The notes beneath the pieces were generated by a model, which searched no databases, was not told the origin of the DNA, and saw only the letters and a list, made by a program, of their open reading frames with translations. Both the position numbers and the translations under genes were made by a program. Shown here piece after piece: positions 1 through 11,884 of a DNA stretch of 64,000 bases (the stretch's first letter is position 1; every line of letters starts with the position of its first letter). This DNA comes from Artemia franciscana. Taxonomy: Eukaryota; Arthropoda; Branchiopoda; Anostraca; Artemiidae. The DNA is taken from the NCBI RefSeq assembly GCF_032884065.1, contig NC_088867.1, positions 22,946,281 through 23,010,280 on the forward strand, in the 5' to 3' direction.

Positions 1-259
1 CTGTTTCTTTTGATAATACAGAATATCCCACTTTCTCTCCTATTTTCGATCCATCTGTGTAATATTGTTGAAAAGATGGATATTTTTCACTTAATGTATT
101 GAGCAAACAATTTCTTTGAACCTGCAATGAGTCTTCTTTCTTGCAAACTGGATAAGTGTCTATATTGATAATAACATCTTTGAAATTTATTTCTGGAGAT
201 TCTAGTCTTATGTGTTTGAGATCTTCATTAATTCCTAATTTGCTAATAATATTGGCCAC
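1..259 (-). pseudogene. LINE RNase H domain, N-terminal part (cut by window edge)
   Basis: This matches 3868-4126 base for base apart from a few differences. It encodes the first residues of the LINE RNase H segment, up to about the DGSKIGEKVGYSV stretch that carries the first catalytic Asp. The rest lies outside the window. It is separated from the RT reading frame by one in-frame TAA, as in every other copy of the array. Confidence 0.85.
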
Positions 260-280
260 AGCAGGGACCAGTGGTTTAGC

Positions 281-1876
281 TTAATTCCATGGAATAAATT
301 TCCAAGCTTTCGAAGTGTGTAGTTGGATTATTTTTTGGTTAGGGTGGTTAACTTCGTCTGATATTTTCAAAATGTATTTTATTGCAGGTTGTTGAATTCT
401 TCCTTTAAGTGACATTATTCTCGTTTCCATCCTCAAGGCTGGTATTGGTGTTGTTCTCATTCCGCCTGTAATTATTCTTAAGGCTTGGTTTTGTATTTTT
501 TCTAGTTGGTAATAATTATTGTCACACATTTCTGCAATCAATGAAGCCGCATACTCTATTTTTGACCGTATTGCAGCTGTATAAAAAAGTTTCAATATTG
601 ATCTGTCAGCTCCCCAGTTTTTGCCAGCTAAACATTTCAATAGATTAATAATATTGCTAGTTTCCCTTAAAATATTATTGATATGCAGCTTCATGTTGAG
701 TTTCAGATCAATTGACACTCCTAAATTTCTGGTATGGTTCACCAATGGGATATGTAAGCTATCCACATCAATCTCTAGTCGCTGAAGATCATTTCTTTTA
801 TTTGCATTAAAAATCATAGCTACAGTTTTATTTGAAAACACCATTTTATTTAATTTTGCCCAATTAACTGCCTCTATGACGGAAATCTTTATTGTTTTCT
901 GAGCTTCTTCTGGGGTTCTCCCTTTTGCCCATGAGCCAATATCATCGGCAAATATTTGGCCGTCTACATTCTTAAAGGGGAAATCTGCCAATACTAAGTT
1001 AAAAAGAAGAGGACTTAGGACACATCCCTGTGGCACACCTTTTGTGAATTGTATCTTGTCCGAGATTACATTTTTAATTGCAAAATAAGTTTCTTCAATC
1101 TTAGTTAAGCTGATTATTAGGTCGAGCATTTTCCCTTTAATATGCATTGAAAGCTTTTGTGCCACAATTTGTAATGGGACTGAATCGAAAGCTGATGTTA
1201 GGTCGTAAAATATTGCATAAACTGAGTTCTTTTCCTGCATTCCAATTTTTATCTCATTTTCCAGTTTAACTACTGCATCTATTGTACTCCGTTTTTTTCT
1301 AAAACCAACTTGGCGTCTACTAAGTGCTTTATCTATTTTTTCTTCTATTCTGTGCTTTATTAAATGTTCTAGAATTTTCCTGAACACAGTTGTCAAAGAT
1401 ATTGGCCTATAATTGTCGGGAATTAGCGAGTTCCTACCCTGTTTGAGAATTGGCACTATAAGGCTAGTATCCCATGCCCTAGGCAATCTTGCTTTCGCTA
1501 AACACATATTATACAAATGACATAAAAATTCCTTACTCTTTGGCCCCATTTCTTTGATTACATCATTTGTAATTCCGTCTAACCCAGGAGATTTATTCTT
1601 TGGTAGTTTATTAATGACATGATACAGTTCTTCTATATCAAAGTCTTTGTCATAATCTCCCTTTTCTTTGACTGCAACCTCAATTTGTTTCTTCATAGTA
1701 TTGTTTTCTTCCGTAGAGTAACTTGGTAATTGCTCCCTTTTATTGACAAGAACTGCTGCTAGGATATTTGCAATGGTTTTAGGGTCATTTGTGATTTGTC
1801 CAGTATGTGGGTCCTGTATTGGTGTGTTTGCTTTTTCTTTGAATTTCCTGGTTAAGGTATTAAATGTGGCCCACAT
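281..1876 (-). pseudogene. I-clade-like LINE reverse transcriptase, array copy 1
   Basis: This open frame of 531 codons encodes a non-LTR reverse transcriptase, which copies element RNA at a nicked target. Visible landmarks in order are NKSPGLDGITNDVIKEMG, DNYRPISLTTVFRKILEHL, the AFDSVP block with the first catalytic Asp (YDLTSAFDSVP), KGVPQGCVLSPLLFN, and the FADD catalytic box. The frame is intact inside, but it is cut off on both sides by lesions shared by all copies. A run of five C (plus-strand ggggg near 1887) puts the EN-RT linker in another frame, and one in-frame TAA separates RT from RNase H. The LINE is therefore not autonomous. The RNase H behind RT points to the I/LOA/R1 group; I cannot place the clade more finely. 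Confidence 0.9.
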
Positions 1877-1880
1877 CTTC

Positions 1881-2282
1881 TTAATAGGGGGTATCTTTGT
1901 TTAACTTTGATTCACAAAACTTTCTCCACGTGTCCCGTTTTAAGTTGATTATTCTATTTTTTACTTTTGGATCTAGCTCCTTATATTGGATGCATAACTG
2001 AGTGCTAAATTGAAGCTGTAAGTATCTCTTGGCCTTTCTTCTCTCTTGCACCAGTTTCTGAATTTCGTCATTCCACCCGTGTAAATGCACCTTTTTCAAC
2101 TTTCTTTGGCAATTTGCACTTATTTCCTTGATTGCGGATTCCATTATTGACATAAACGATTTAGTATCTGTTTCAATACACTTTAGTTTTTCTGGTAAAT
2201 TTTCTTCTAGTTTTTTACATATATGACTAATTTCGACTTGATTAAATTTCCTCTTTTTAAGACAAACAATAAATATTGACAC
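1881..2282 (-). pseudogene. LINE EN-RT linker remnant, array copy 1
   Basis: An open frame of 133 codons covers the region between endonuclease and RT (KFNQVEISHICKKLEE through KRDTWRKFCESKLNKD). The catalytic endonuclease is absent: LINE identity stops near 2258, and the first roughly 11 codons come from the joined exon B segment. The frame closes at a TAA next to the five-C run, one frame off the RT that follows. This is a truncated piece and not a gene. Confidence 0.8.
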
Positions 2283-2415
2283 CGTCTAGAATTTTCTTTT
2301 TAAATCAGATGCTTCTTTATAGTTTGTTTAGTAAGATTTACAGTCAAAATCTTACACATAAAAACTGAGTGGAAAAACCACCAAATACTCTATTGATTGC
2401 GTGGATGTTACTTAC

Positions 2416-2653
2416 TCATTGCCACGTTCAGATTCCTAAGAACTGCAGGAGTAAAACTACTTAAAGCAGAGTCCTCCCACCATGGCCTTTTCTTCTCATC
2501 TGTTACATCCGCTTTGATTGGTCTCCAAAACTTCATAATAGGAGGGACTATTTGATAAAAAAACACGAACTTAGACAAATTGATCATTTTTTGGCCAAGC
2601 ATAATTATGACCAATTGTTTGGTCAACTCGAACATACAGCCTCCCGGAGCACA
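2416..2653 (-). CDS. Anoctamin (TMEM16) exon B, array copy 1
   Basis: A 238-nt exon bounded by an acceptor (tttcatatttttag, exon starts TGTGCTCCG) and a donor (ATGA followed by GTAAGTAA). It starts in phase 0 and ends in phase 1. It encodes CAPGGCMFELTKQLVIIMLG and continues to NLNVAM. CAPGGC followed by a hydrophobic helix is the conserved start of anoctamin transmembrane segment 6. Anoctamins are membrane chloride channels or lipid scramblases. Aligned from memory with ANO1, the Ca2+-binding Asn/Glu of this helix appear replaced by Leu and Val, so calcium gating may be lost. The neighbouring LINE pieces would be intron. There is no premature stop inside. Whether it is spliced is unknown. 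Confidence 0.8.
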
Positions 2654-2695
2654 CTAAAAATATGAAAAATTAGACTTGAAAATTTCTAACCAAGG

Positions 2696-3012
2696 TTGGA
2701 TAAAACATTATTTTAATAATAAGACTATGTGAATAGTTGATTTAGTTGTCCAACCCTCATTTATATATACTAAATAATTTAAACGAATGAATACAATACT
2801 GTTGGCAATTTTAGATTCCGAAAGGGTTAAAATCTATATATGGTTTCTCAATAATTTTTTTAATCAATTTGGTCTTTTGCTCGATTACAATTTGATCCTC
2901 TTCGGATCTATTAGATCCAAAGAGGATGTTTCTTGTAAAATTTGTACAGTATTAAATTATTATTTAAATATTTGGCATTCTATGTGTGAAATAAAGAAGT
3001 CTTCTTCTTCTT
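2696..3012. repeat. Hairpin-bearing module of the 3.87-kb unit
   Basis: About 317 bp between the exon B segment and the LINE 3' side; it recurs near 6563-6879, 10432-10748 and 14301-14617. It contains a near-perfect inverted repeat at 2894-2928 (GATCCTCTTCGGAT against ATCCAAAGAGGATG). The plus strand ends in AATAAAGAAG followed by TCTTCTTCTTCTTG, which resembles a retroposon 3' end with a poly(A) signal. A 75-codon plus-strand open frame overlaps it, but I see no known domain and do not call a gene. The same bases are needed as LINE 3' flank on the minus strand. Confidence 0.6.
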
Positions 3013-3082
3013 GATTGGTTGTCTGGAGACGCAAGTGCATAATCTCCATGCAATTTCTTTATTTATTCCACTTAAATCCTAA

Positions 3083-4126
3083 CTAAATCCATGCAAGGTT
3101 TGAAGCTGAAAGTACATTTCCTATTTTATTAATAAGAGTGGCATAGTGGCTTGTACTTTGTGGGGGAAATAGTATAGGCACTTCACCATAACTGAAGTTC
3201 AATGAGTCGCATATTTGTTTCACTGCAGACCTTAGGTTTCCTGTGATATGGCACTCTTCCAATAGGTGTCGAATGGACTGTATGTCACTTGCACAATCAC
3301 ACATATTTGTTTCACTTAAATTTAATTTCTTCAAGTGTTCATTTGTCGCGGCGTGTTGGGTTCTCAATCGAAATATAATGTTTGCTGCTTTTCGTGTAAT
3401 TGGTATATACTTTTTATTTGGAGTCTTTCCTTTAAAATATTCTACATATCGATTACTAGATTTTTCAAGGTTCCGATTTATTTCTGATTTCTTTAATAGC
3501 CAGGTAATCCTTCGATATTTTGAATAGAAATTCGTGCACTCTGAACTTATTGAGCCTAGCAAGGTAGCCTCCTTTGCTAGTTTGTCCGCTTTTTCATTTC
3601 CATCTATGTCACAATGGCTTGGACACCATTGTAATCCAACTGTTATAGCTTTTTCTTGACATTTTTTAAATTCGTCGTAGATTCCCATTACAGATTTATG
3701 ACCATTTCCTTTTATTGCTGCAATCGCCGACCTGCTATCTGAAAGAACTACTGCTTTGCTATTTTGTGTGCATTCTCCATGAATCATTCTTAACGCTTTT
3801 TCTATTGCTGTCATTTGTGCATCAAAAACCGACACTCCTTCTTCAAGTCTTCCTGTTATTCTTATGCCTGTTTCTTTTGATAATACAGAATATCCCACTT
3901 TCTCTCCTATTTTCGATCCATCTGTGTAATATTGTTGAAAAGATGGATATTTTTCACTTAATGTATTGAGCAAACAATTTCTTTGAACCTGCAATGAGTC
4001 TTCTTTCTTGCAAACTGGATAAGTGTCTGTATTGATAATAACATCTTTGAAATTTATTTCTGGAGATTCTAGTCTTATGTGTTTGAGATCTTCATTAATT
4101 CCTAATTTGCTAATAATATTGGCCAC
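3083..4126 (-). pseudogene. LINE RNase H domain, array copy 1 (uninterrupted)
   Basis: An open frame of 347 codons. RNase H removes RNA from the RNA-DNA hybrid during LINE replication. The four acidic positions are visible: YYTDGSKIGE, the Glu in FDAQMTAIEKAL, LSDSRSAIAAI and DIDGNEKADKLA. The C-terminal part (CDCASDIQSIRHLLEECH) has the Cys/His spacing usual at the end of such proteins. It is separated from the RT frame by a single TAA (plus-strand tta at 4148-4150), which is present in all copies. The 3' untranslated part runs left toward 3013 and contains AATAAATAAAG on the minus strand. Confidence 0.88.
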
Positions 4127-4147
4127 AGCAGGGACCAGTGGTTTAGC

Positions 4148-5743
4148 TTAATTCCATGGAATAAATTTCCAAGCTTTCGAAGTGTGTAGTTGGATTATTT
4201 TTTGGTTAGGGTGGTTAACTTCGTCTGATATTTTCAAAATGTATTTTATTGCAGGTTGTTGAATTCTTCCTTTAAGTGACATTATTCTCGTTTCCATCCT
4301 CAAGGCTGGTATTGGTGTTGTTCTCATTCCGCCTGTAATTATTCTTAAGGCTTGGTTTTGTATTTTTTCTAGTTGGTAATAATTATTGTCACACATTTCT
4401 GCAATCAATGAAGCCGCATACTCTATTTTTGACCGTATTGCAGCTGTATAAAAAAGTTTCAATATTGATCTGTCAGCTCCCCAGTTTTTGCCAGCTAAAC
4501 ATTTCAATAGATTAATAATATTGCTAGTTTCCCTTAAAATATTATTGATATGCAGCTTCATGTTGAGTTTCAGATCAATTGACACTCCTAAATTTCTGGT
4601 ATGGTTCACCAATGGGATATGTAAGCTATCCACATCAATCTCTAGTCGCTGAAGATCATTTCTTTTATTTGCATTAAAAATCATAGCTACAGTTTTATTT
4701 GAAAACACCATTTTATTTAATTTTGCCCAATTAACTGCCTCTATGACGGAAATCTTTATTGTTTTCTGAGCTTCTTCTGGGGTTCTCCCTTTTGCCCATG
4801 AGCCAATATCATCGGCAAATATTTGGCCGTCTACATTCTTAAAGGGGAAATCTGCCAATACTAAGTTAAAAAGAAGAGGACTTAGGACACATCCCTGTGG
4901 CACACCTTTTGTGAATTGTATCTTGTCCGAGATTACATTTTTAATTACAAAATAAGTTTCTTCAATCTTAGTTAAGCTGATTATTAGGTCGAGTATTTTC
5001 TCTTTAATATGCATTGAAAGCTTTTGTGCCACAATTTGTAATGGGACTGAATCGAAAGCTGATGTTAGGTCGTAAAATATTGCATAAACTGAGTTCTTTT
5101 CCTGCATTCCAATTTTTATCTCATTTTCCAGTTTAACTACTGCATCTATTGTACTCCGTTTTTTTATAAAACCAACTTGGCGTCTACTAAGTGCTTTATC
5201 TATTTTTTCTTCTATTCTGTGCTTTATTAAATGTTCTAGAATTTTCCTGAACACAGTTGTCAAAGATATTGGCCTATAATTGTCGGGAATTAGCGAGTTC
5301 CTACCCTGTTTGAGAATTGGCACTATAAGGCTAGTATCCCATGCCCTAGGCAATCTTGCTTTCGCTAAACACATATTATACAAATGACATAAAAATTCCT
5401 TACTCTTTGGCCCCATTTCTTTGATTACATCATTTGTAATTCCGTCTAACCCAGGAGATTTATTCTTTGGTAGTTTATTAATGACATGATACAGTTCTTC
5501 TATATCAAAGTCTTTGTCATAATCTCCCTTTTCTTTGACTGCAACCTCAATTTGTTTCTTCATAGTATTGTTTTCTTCCGTAGAGTAACTTGGTAATTGC
5601 TCCCTTTTATTGACAAGAACTGCTGCTAGGATATTTGCAATGGTTTTAGGGTCATTTGTGATTTGTCCAGTATGTGGGTCCTGTATTGGTGTGTTTGCTT
5701 TTTCTTTGAATTTCCTGGTTAAGGTATTAAATGTGGCCCACAT
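4148..5743 (-). pseudogene. LINE reverse transcriptase, array copy 2 (open)
   Basis: 531 codons with the same RT landmarks as copy 1, including FADD. It differs at a few residues (QVGFIKK for QVGFRKK, HIKEKILD for HIKGKMLD, YFVIK for YFAIK). It carries the shared frame break at its N-terminal side and the shared TAA before RNase H. It is followed on the left by the RNase H frame at 3083-4126. Confidence 0.9.
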
Positions 5744-5747
5744 CTTC

Positions 5748-6149
5748 TTAATAGGGGGTATCTTTGTTTAACTTTGATTCACAAAACTTTCTCCACGTGT
5801 CCCGTTTTAAGTTGATTATTCTATTTTTTACTTTTGGATCTAGCTCCTTATATTGGATGCATAACTGAGTGCTAAATTGAAGCTGTAAGTATCTCTTGGC
5901 CTTTCTTCTCTCTTGCACCAGTTTCTGAATTTCGTCATTCCACCCGTGTAAATGCACCTTTTTCAACTTTCTTTGGCAATTTGCACTTATTTCCTTGATT
6001 GCGGATTCCATTATTGACATAAACGATTTAGTATCTGTTTCAATACACTTTAGTTTTTCTGGTAAATTTTCTTCTAGTTTTTTACATATATGACTAATTT
6101 CGACTTGATTAAATTTCCTCTTTTTAAGACAAACAATAAATATTGACAC
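5748..6149 (-). pseudogene. LINE EN-RT linker remnant, array copy 2
   Basis: 133 codons, same protein as at 1881-2282. LINE identity ends at about 6125, where it is joined to the exon B segment. No endonuclease catalytic residues are present. Confidence 0.8.
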
Positions 6150-6282
6150 CGTCTAGAATTTTCTTTTTAAATCAGATGCTTCTTTATAGTTTGTTTAGTA
6201 AGATTTACAGTCAAAATCTTACACATAAAAACTGAGTGGAAAAACCACCAAATACTCTATTGATTGCGTGGATGTTACTTAC

Positions 6283-6520
6283 TCATTGCCACGTTCAGAT
6301 TCCTAAGAACTGCAGGAGTAAAACTACTTAAAGCAGAGTCCTCCCACCATGGCCTTTTCTTCTCATCTGTTACATCCGCTTTGATTGGTCTCCAAAACTT
6401 CATAATAGGAGGGACTATTTGATAAAAAAACACGAACTTAGACAAATTGATCATTTTTTGGCCAAGCATAATTATGACCAATTGTTTGGTCAACTCGAAC
6501 ATACAGCCTCCCAGAGCACA
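6283..6520 (-). CDS. Anoctamin (TMEM16) exon B, array copy 2
   Basis: 238 nt, same acceptor and GTAAGT donor as copy 1. The one visible change is a G-to-A on the plus strand at the start of the exon (cccaga for cccgga), which turns CCG GGA into CTG GGA and so Pro of CAPGGC into Leu. The rest of the protein is unchanged. Coding frame open throughout. Confidence 0.78.
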
Positions 6521-6949
6521 CTAAAAATATGAAAAATTAGACTTGAAAATTTCTAACCAAGGTTGGATAAAACATTATTTTAATAATAAGACTATGTGAA
6601 TAGTTGATTTAGTTGTCCAACCCTCATTTATATATACTAAATAATTTAAACGAATGAATACAATACTGTTGGCAATTTTAGATTCCGAAAGGGTTAAAAT
6701 CTATATATGGTTTCTCAATAATTTTTTTAATCAATTTGGTCTTTTGCTCGATTACAATTTGATCCTCTTCGGATCTATTAGATCCAAAGAGGATGTTTCT
6801 TGTAAAATTTGTACAGTATTAAATTATTATTTAAATATTTGGCATTCTATGTGTGAAATAAAGACGTCTTCTTCTTCTTGATTGGTTGTCTGGAGACGCA
6901 AGTGCATAATCTCCATGCAATTTCTTTATTTATTCCACTTAAATCCTAA

Positions 6950-7995
6950 CTAAATCCATGCAAGGTTTGAAGCTGAAAGTACATTTCCTATTTTATTAAT
7001 AAGAGTGGCATAGTGGCTTGTACTTTGTGGGGGAAATAGTATAGGCACTTCACCATAACTGAAGTTCAATGAGTCGCATATTTGTTTCACTGCAGACCTT
7101 AGGTTTCCTGTGATATGGCACTCTTCCAATAGGTGTCGAATGGACTGTATGTCACTTGCACAATCACACATATTTGTTTCACTTAAATTTAATTTCTTCA
7201 AGTGTTCATTTGTCGCGGCGTGTTGGGTTCTCAATCGAAATATAATGTTTGCTGCTTTTCGTGTAATTGGTATATACTTTTTATTTGGAGTCTTTCCTTT
7301 AAAATATTCTACATATCGATTACTAGATTTTTCAAGGTTCCGATTTATTTCTGATTTCTTTAATAGCCAGGTAATCCTTCGATATTTTGAATAGAAATTC
7401 GTGCACTCTGAACTTATTGAGCCTAGCAAGGTAGCCTCCTTTGCTAGTTTGTCCGCTTTTTCATTTCCATCTATGTCACAATGGCTTGGACACCATTGTA
7501 ATCCAACTGTTATAGCTTTTTCTTGACATTTTTTAAATTCGTCGTAGATTCCCATTACAGATTTATGACCCTTTTCCTTTTTATTGCTGCAATCGCCGAC
7601 CTGCTATCTGAAAGAACTACTGCTTTGCTATTTTGTGTGCATTCTCCATGAATCATTCTTAACGCTTTTTCTATTGCTGTCATTTGTGCATCAAAAACCG
7701 ACACTCCTTCTTCAAGTCTTCCTGTTATTGTTATGCCTGTTTCTTTTGATAATACAGAATATCCCACTTTCTCTCCTATTTTCGATCCATCTGTGTAATA
7801 TTGTTGAAAAGATGGATATTTTTCACTTAATGTATTGAGCAAACAATTTCTTTGAACCTGCAATGAGTCTTCTTTCTTGCAAACTGGATAAGTGTCTATA
7901 TTGATAATAACATCTTTGAAATTTATTTCTGGAGATTCTAGTCTTATGTGTTTGAGATCTTCATTAATTCCTAATTTGCTAATAATATTGGCCAC
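6950..7995 (-). pseudogene. LINE RNase H domain, array copy 2 (frameshifted)
   Basis: Same domain as 3083-4126 but 2 bp longer. Around 7568-7590 the plus strand reads gacccttttcctttttattg where other copies read gaccatttccttttattg. The frame therefore splits into 146 codons (7555-7995) and 201 codons (6950-7555), between the third catalytic Asp (SDSRSAIAAI) and the last (DIDGNEKAD). Confidence 0.88.
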
Positions 7996-8016
7996 AGCAG
8001 GGACCAGTGGTTTAGC

Positions 8017-9612
8017 TTAATTCCATGGAATAAATTTCCAAGCTTTCGAAGTGTGTAGTTGGATTATTTTTTGGTTAGGGTGGTTAACTTCGTCTGATAT
8101 TTTCAAAATGTATTTTATTGCAGGTTGTTGAATTCTTCCTTTAAGTGACATTATTCTCGTTTCCATCCTCAAGGCTGGTATTGGTGTTGTTCTCATTCCA
8201 CCTGTAATTATTCTTAAGGCTTGGTTTTGTATTTTTTCTAGTTGGTAATAATTATTGTCACACATTTCTGCAATCAATGAAGCCGCATACTCTATTTTTG
8301 ACCGTATTGCAGCTGTATAAAAAAGTTTCAATATTGATCTTTCAGCTCCCCAGTTTTTGCCAGCTAAACATTTCAATAGATTAATAATATTGCTAGTTTC
8401 CCTTAAAATATTATTGATATGCAGCTTCATGTTGAGTTTCAGATCAATTGACACTCCTAAATTTCTGGTATGGTTCACCAATGGGATATGTAAGCTATCC
8501 ACATCAATCTCTAGTCGCTGAAGATCATTTCTTTTATTTGCATTAAAAATCATAGCTACAGTTTTATTTGAAAACACCATTTTATTTAATTTTGCCCAAT
8601 TAACTGCCTCTATGACGGAAATCTTTATTGTTTTCTGAGCTTCTTCTGGGGTTCTCCCTTTTGCCCATGAGCCAATATCATCGGCAAATATTTGGCCGTC
8701 TACATTCTTAAAGGGGAAATCTGCCAATACTAAGTTAAAAAGAAGAGGACTTAGGACACATCCCTGTGGCACACCTTTTGTGAATTGTATCTTGTCCGAG
8801 ATTACATTTTTAATTGCAAAATAAGTTTCTTCAATCTTAGTTAAGCTGATTATTAGGTCGAGCATTTTCCCTTTAATATGCATTGAAAGCTTTTGTGCCA
8901 CAATTTGTAATGGGACTGAATCGAAAGCTGATGTTAGGTCGTAAAATATTGCATAAACTGAGTTCTTTTCCTGCATTCCAATTTTTATCTCATTTTCCAG
9001 TTTAACTACTGCATCAATTGTACTCCGTTTTTATATAAAACCAACTTGGCGTCTACTAAGTGCTTTATCTATTTTTTCTTCTATTCTGTGCTTTATTAAA
9101 TGTTCTAGAATTTTCCTGAACACAGTTGTCAAAGATATTGGCCTATAATTGTCGGGAATTAGCGAGTTCCTACCCTGTTTGAGAATTGGCACTATAAGGC
9201 TAGTATCCCATGCCCTAGGCAATCTTGCTTTCGCTAAACACATATTATACAAATGACATAAAAATTCCTTACTCTTTGGCCCCATTTCTTTGATTACATC
9301 ATTTGTAATTCCGTCTAACCCAGGAGATTTATTCTTTGGTAGTTTATTAATGACAGGATACAGTTCTTCTATATCAAAGTCTTTGTCATAATCTCCCTTT
9401 TCTTTGACTGCAACCTCAATTTGTTTCTTCATATTATTGTTTTCTTCCGTAGAGTAACTTGGTAATTGCTCCCTTTTATTGACAAGAACTGCTGCTAGGA
9501 TATTTGCAATGGTTTTAGGGTCATTTGTGATTTGTCCAGTATGTGGGTCCTGTATTGGTGTGTTTGCTTTTTCTTTGAATTTCCTGGTTAAGGTATTAAA
9601 TGTGGCCCACAT
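8017..9612 (-). pseudogene. LINE reverse transcriptase, array copy 3 (nonsense mutation)
   Basis: Same length (1596 bp) as the open copies. A TAA after RRQVGFI (plus-strand ttatataaaacc near 9031) replaces a Lys codon and splits the frame into 193 and about 319 codons. FADD and the PQG box lie in the downstream part. Other changes are isolated substitutions. Confidence 0.9.
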
Positions 9613-9616
9613 CTTC

Positions 9617-10018
9617 TTAATAGGGGGTATCTTTGTTTAACTTTGATTCACAAAACTTTCTCCACGTGTCCCGTTTTAAGTTGATTATTCTATTTTTTAC
9701 TTTTGGATCTAGCTCCTTATATTGGATGCATAACTGAGTGCTAAATTGAAGCTGTAAGTATATCTTGGCCTTTCTTCTCTCTTGCACCAGTTTCTGAATT
9801 TCGTCATTCCACCCGTGTAAATGCACCTTTTTCAACTTTCTTTGGAAATTTGCACTTATTTCCTTGATTGCGGATTCCATTATTGACATAAACGATTTAG
9901 TATCTGTTTCAATACACTTTAGTTTTTCTGGTAAATTTTCTTCTAGTTTTTTACATATATGACTAATTTCGACTTGATTAAATTTCCTCTTTTTAAGACA
10001 AACAATAAATATTGACAC
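9617..10018 (-). pseudogene. LINE EN-RT linker remnant, array copy 3
   Basis: 133 codons, same as the other linker copies, with ANFQRK for ANCQRK and AKIYLQ for AKRYLQ. The ANFQRK variant is shared with the linker at 13486-13887, so copies 3 and 4 are likely closest relatives. Confidence 0.8.
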
Positions 10019-10151
10019 CGTCTAGAATTTTCTTTTTAAATCAGATGCTTCTTTATAGTTTGTTTAGTAAGATTTACAGTCAAAATCTTACACATAAAAA
10101 CTGAGTGGAAAAACCACCAAATACTCTATTGATTGCGTGGATGTTACTTAC

Positions 10152-10389
10152 TCATTGCCACGTTCAGATTCCTAAGAACTGCAGGAGTAAAACTACTTAA
10201 AGCAGAGTCCTCCCACCATGGCCTTTTCTTCTCATCTGTTACATCCGCTTTGATTTGTCTCCAAAACTTCATAATAGGAGGGACTATTTGATAAAAAAAC
10301 ACGAACTTAGACAAATTGATCATTTTTTGGCCAAGTATAATTATGACCAATTGTTTGGTCAACTCGAACATACAGCCTCCCGGAGCACA
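10152..10389 (-). CDS. Anoctamin (TMEM16) exon B, array copy 3
   Basis: 238 nt with intact acceptor and GTAAGT donor. It differs from copy 1 by VIIILG for VIIMLG and FWRQIK for FWRPIK. Open in the family frame. Confidence 0.78.
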
Positions 10390-10818
10390 CTAAAAATATG
10401 AAAAATTAGACTTGAAAATTTCTAACCAAGGTTGGATAAAACATTATTTTAATAATAAGACTATGTGAATAGTTGATTTAGTTGTCCAACCCTCATTTAT
10501 ATATACTAAATAATTTAAACGAATGAATACAATACTGTTGGCAATTTTAGATTCCGAAAGGGTTAAAATCTATATATGGTTTCTCAATAATTTTTTTAAT
10601 CAATTTGGTCTTTTGCTCGATTACAATTTGATCCTCTTCGGATCTATTAGATCCAAAGAGGATGTTTCTTGTAAAATTTGTACAGTATTAAATTATTATT
10701 TAAATATTTGGCATTCTATGTGTGAAATAAAGAAGTCTTCTTCTTCTTGATTGGTTGTCTGGAGACGCAAGTGCATATTCTCCATGCAATTTCTTTATTT
10801 ATTCCACTTAAATCCTAA

Positions 10819-11863
10819 CTAAATCCATGCAAGGTTTGAAGCTGAAAGTACATTTCCTATTTTATTAATAAGAGTGGCATAGTGGCTTGTACTTTGTGGG
10901 GGAAATAGTATAGGCACTTCACCATAACTGAAGTTCAATGAGTCGCATATTTGTTTCACTGCAGACCTTAGGTTTCCTGTGATATGGCACTCTTCCAATA
11001 GGTGTCGAATGGACTGTATGTCACTTGCACAATCACACATATTTGTTTCACTTAAATTTAATTTCTTCAAGTGTTCATTTGTCGCGGCGTGTTGGGTTCT
11101 CAATCGAAATATAATGTTTGCTGCTTTTCGTGTAATTGGTATATACTTTTTATTTGGAGTCTTTCCTTTAGAATATTCTACATATCGATTACTAGATTTT
11201 TCAAGGTTCCGATTTATTTCTGATTTCTTTAATAGCCAGGTAATCCTTCGATATTTTGAATAGAAATTCGTGCACTCTGAACTTATTGAGCCTAGCAAGG
11301 TAGCCTCCTTTGCTAGTTTGTCCGCTTTTTCATTTCCATCTATGTCACAATGGCTTGGACACCATTGTAATCCAACTGTTATAGCTTTTTCTTGACATTT
11401 TTTTTAATTCGTCGTAGATTCCCATTACAGATTTATGACCATTTCCTTTTATTGCTGCAATCGCCGACCTGCTATCTGAAAGAACTACTGCTTTGCTATT
11501 TTGTGTGCATTCTCCATGAATCATTCTTAACGCTTTTTCTATTGCTGTCATTTGCGCATCAAAAACCGACACTCCTTCTTCAAGTCTTCCTGTTATTGTT
11601 ATGCCTGTTTCTTTTGATAATACAGAATATCCCACTTTCTCTCCTATTTTCGATCCATCTGTGTAATATTGTTGAAAAGATGGATATTTTTCACTTAATG
11701 TATTGAGCAAACAATTTCTTTGAACCTGCAATGAGTCTTCTTTCTTGCAAACTGGATAAGTGTCTATATTGATAATAACATCTTTGAAATTTATTTCTGG
11801 AGATTCTAGTCTTATGTGTTTGAGATCTTCATTAATTCCTAATTTGCTAATAATATTGGCCAC
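10819..11863 (-). pseudogene. LINE RNase H domain, array copy 3 (frameshifted)
   Basis: 1 bp longer than the intact copies: a T-run near 11397-11405 reads ttttttttaattcg instead of ttttttaaattcg. The first part (11345-11863) leaves the RNase H frame after GIYDE, and the second (10819-11298) resumes it after the block with the last catalytic Asp. Confidence 0.87.
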
Positions 11864-11884
11864 ATCAGGGACCAGTGGTTTAGC

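Noticed and set aside
2787-3014. 75-codon plus-strand frame repeated in each 3.87-kb unit
   Set aside because: No domain, low complexity, and conserved only because the unit is duplicated.
3243-3527. 94-codon plus-strand frame opposite the LINE RNase H, repeated in each unit
   Set aside because: It is the antisense shadow of the RNase H coding sequence.
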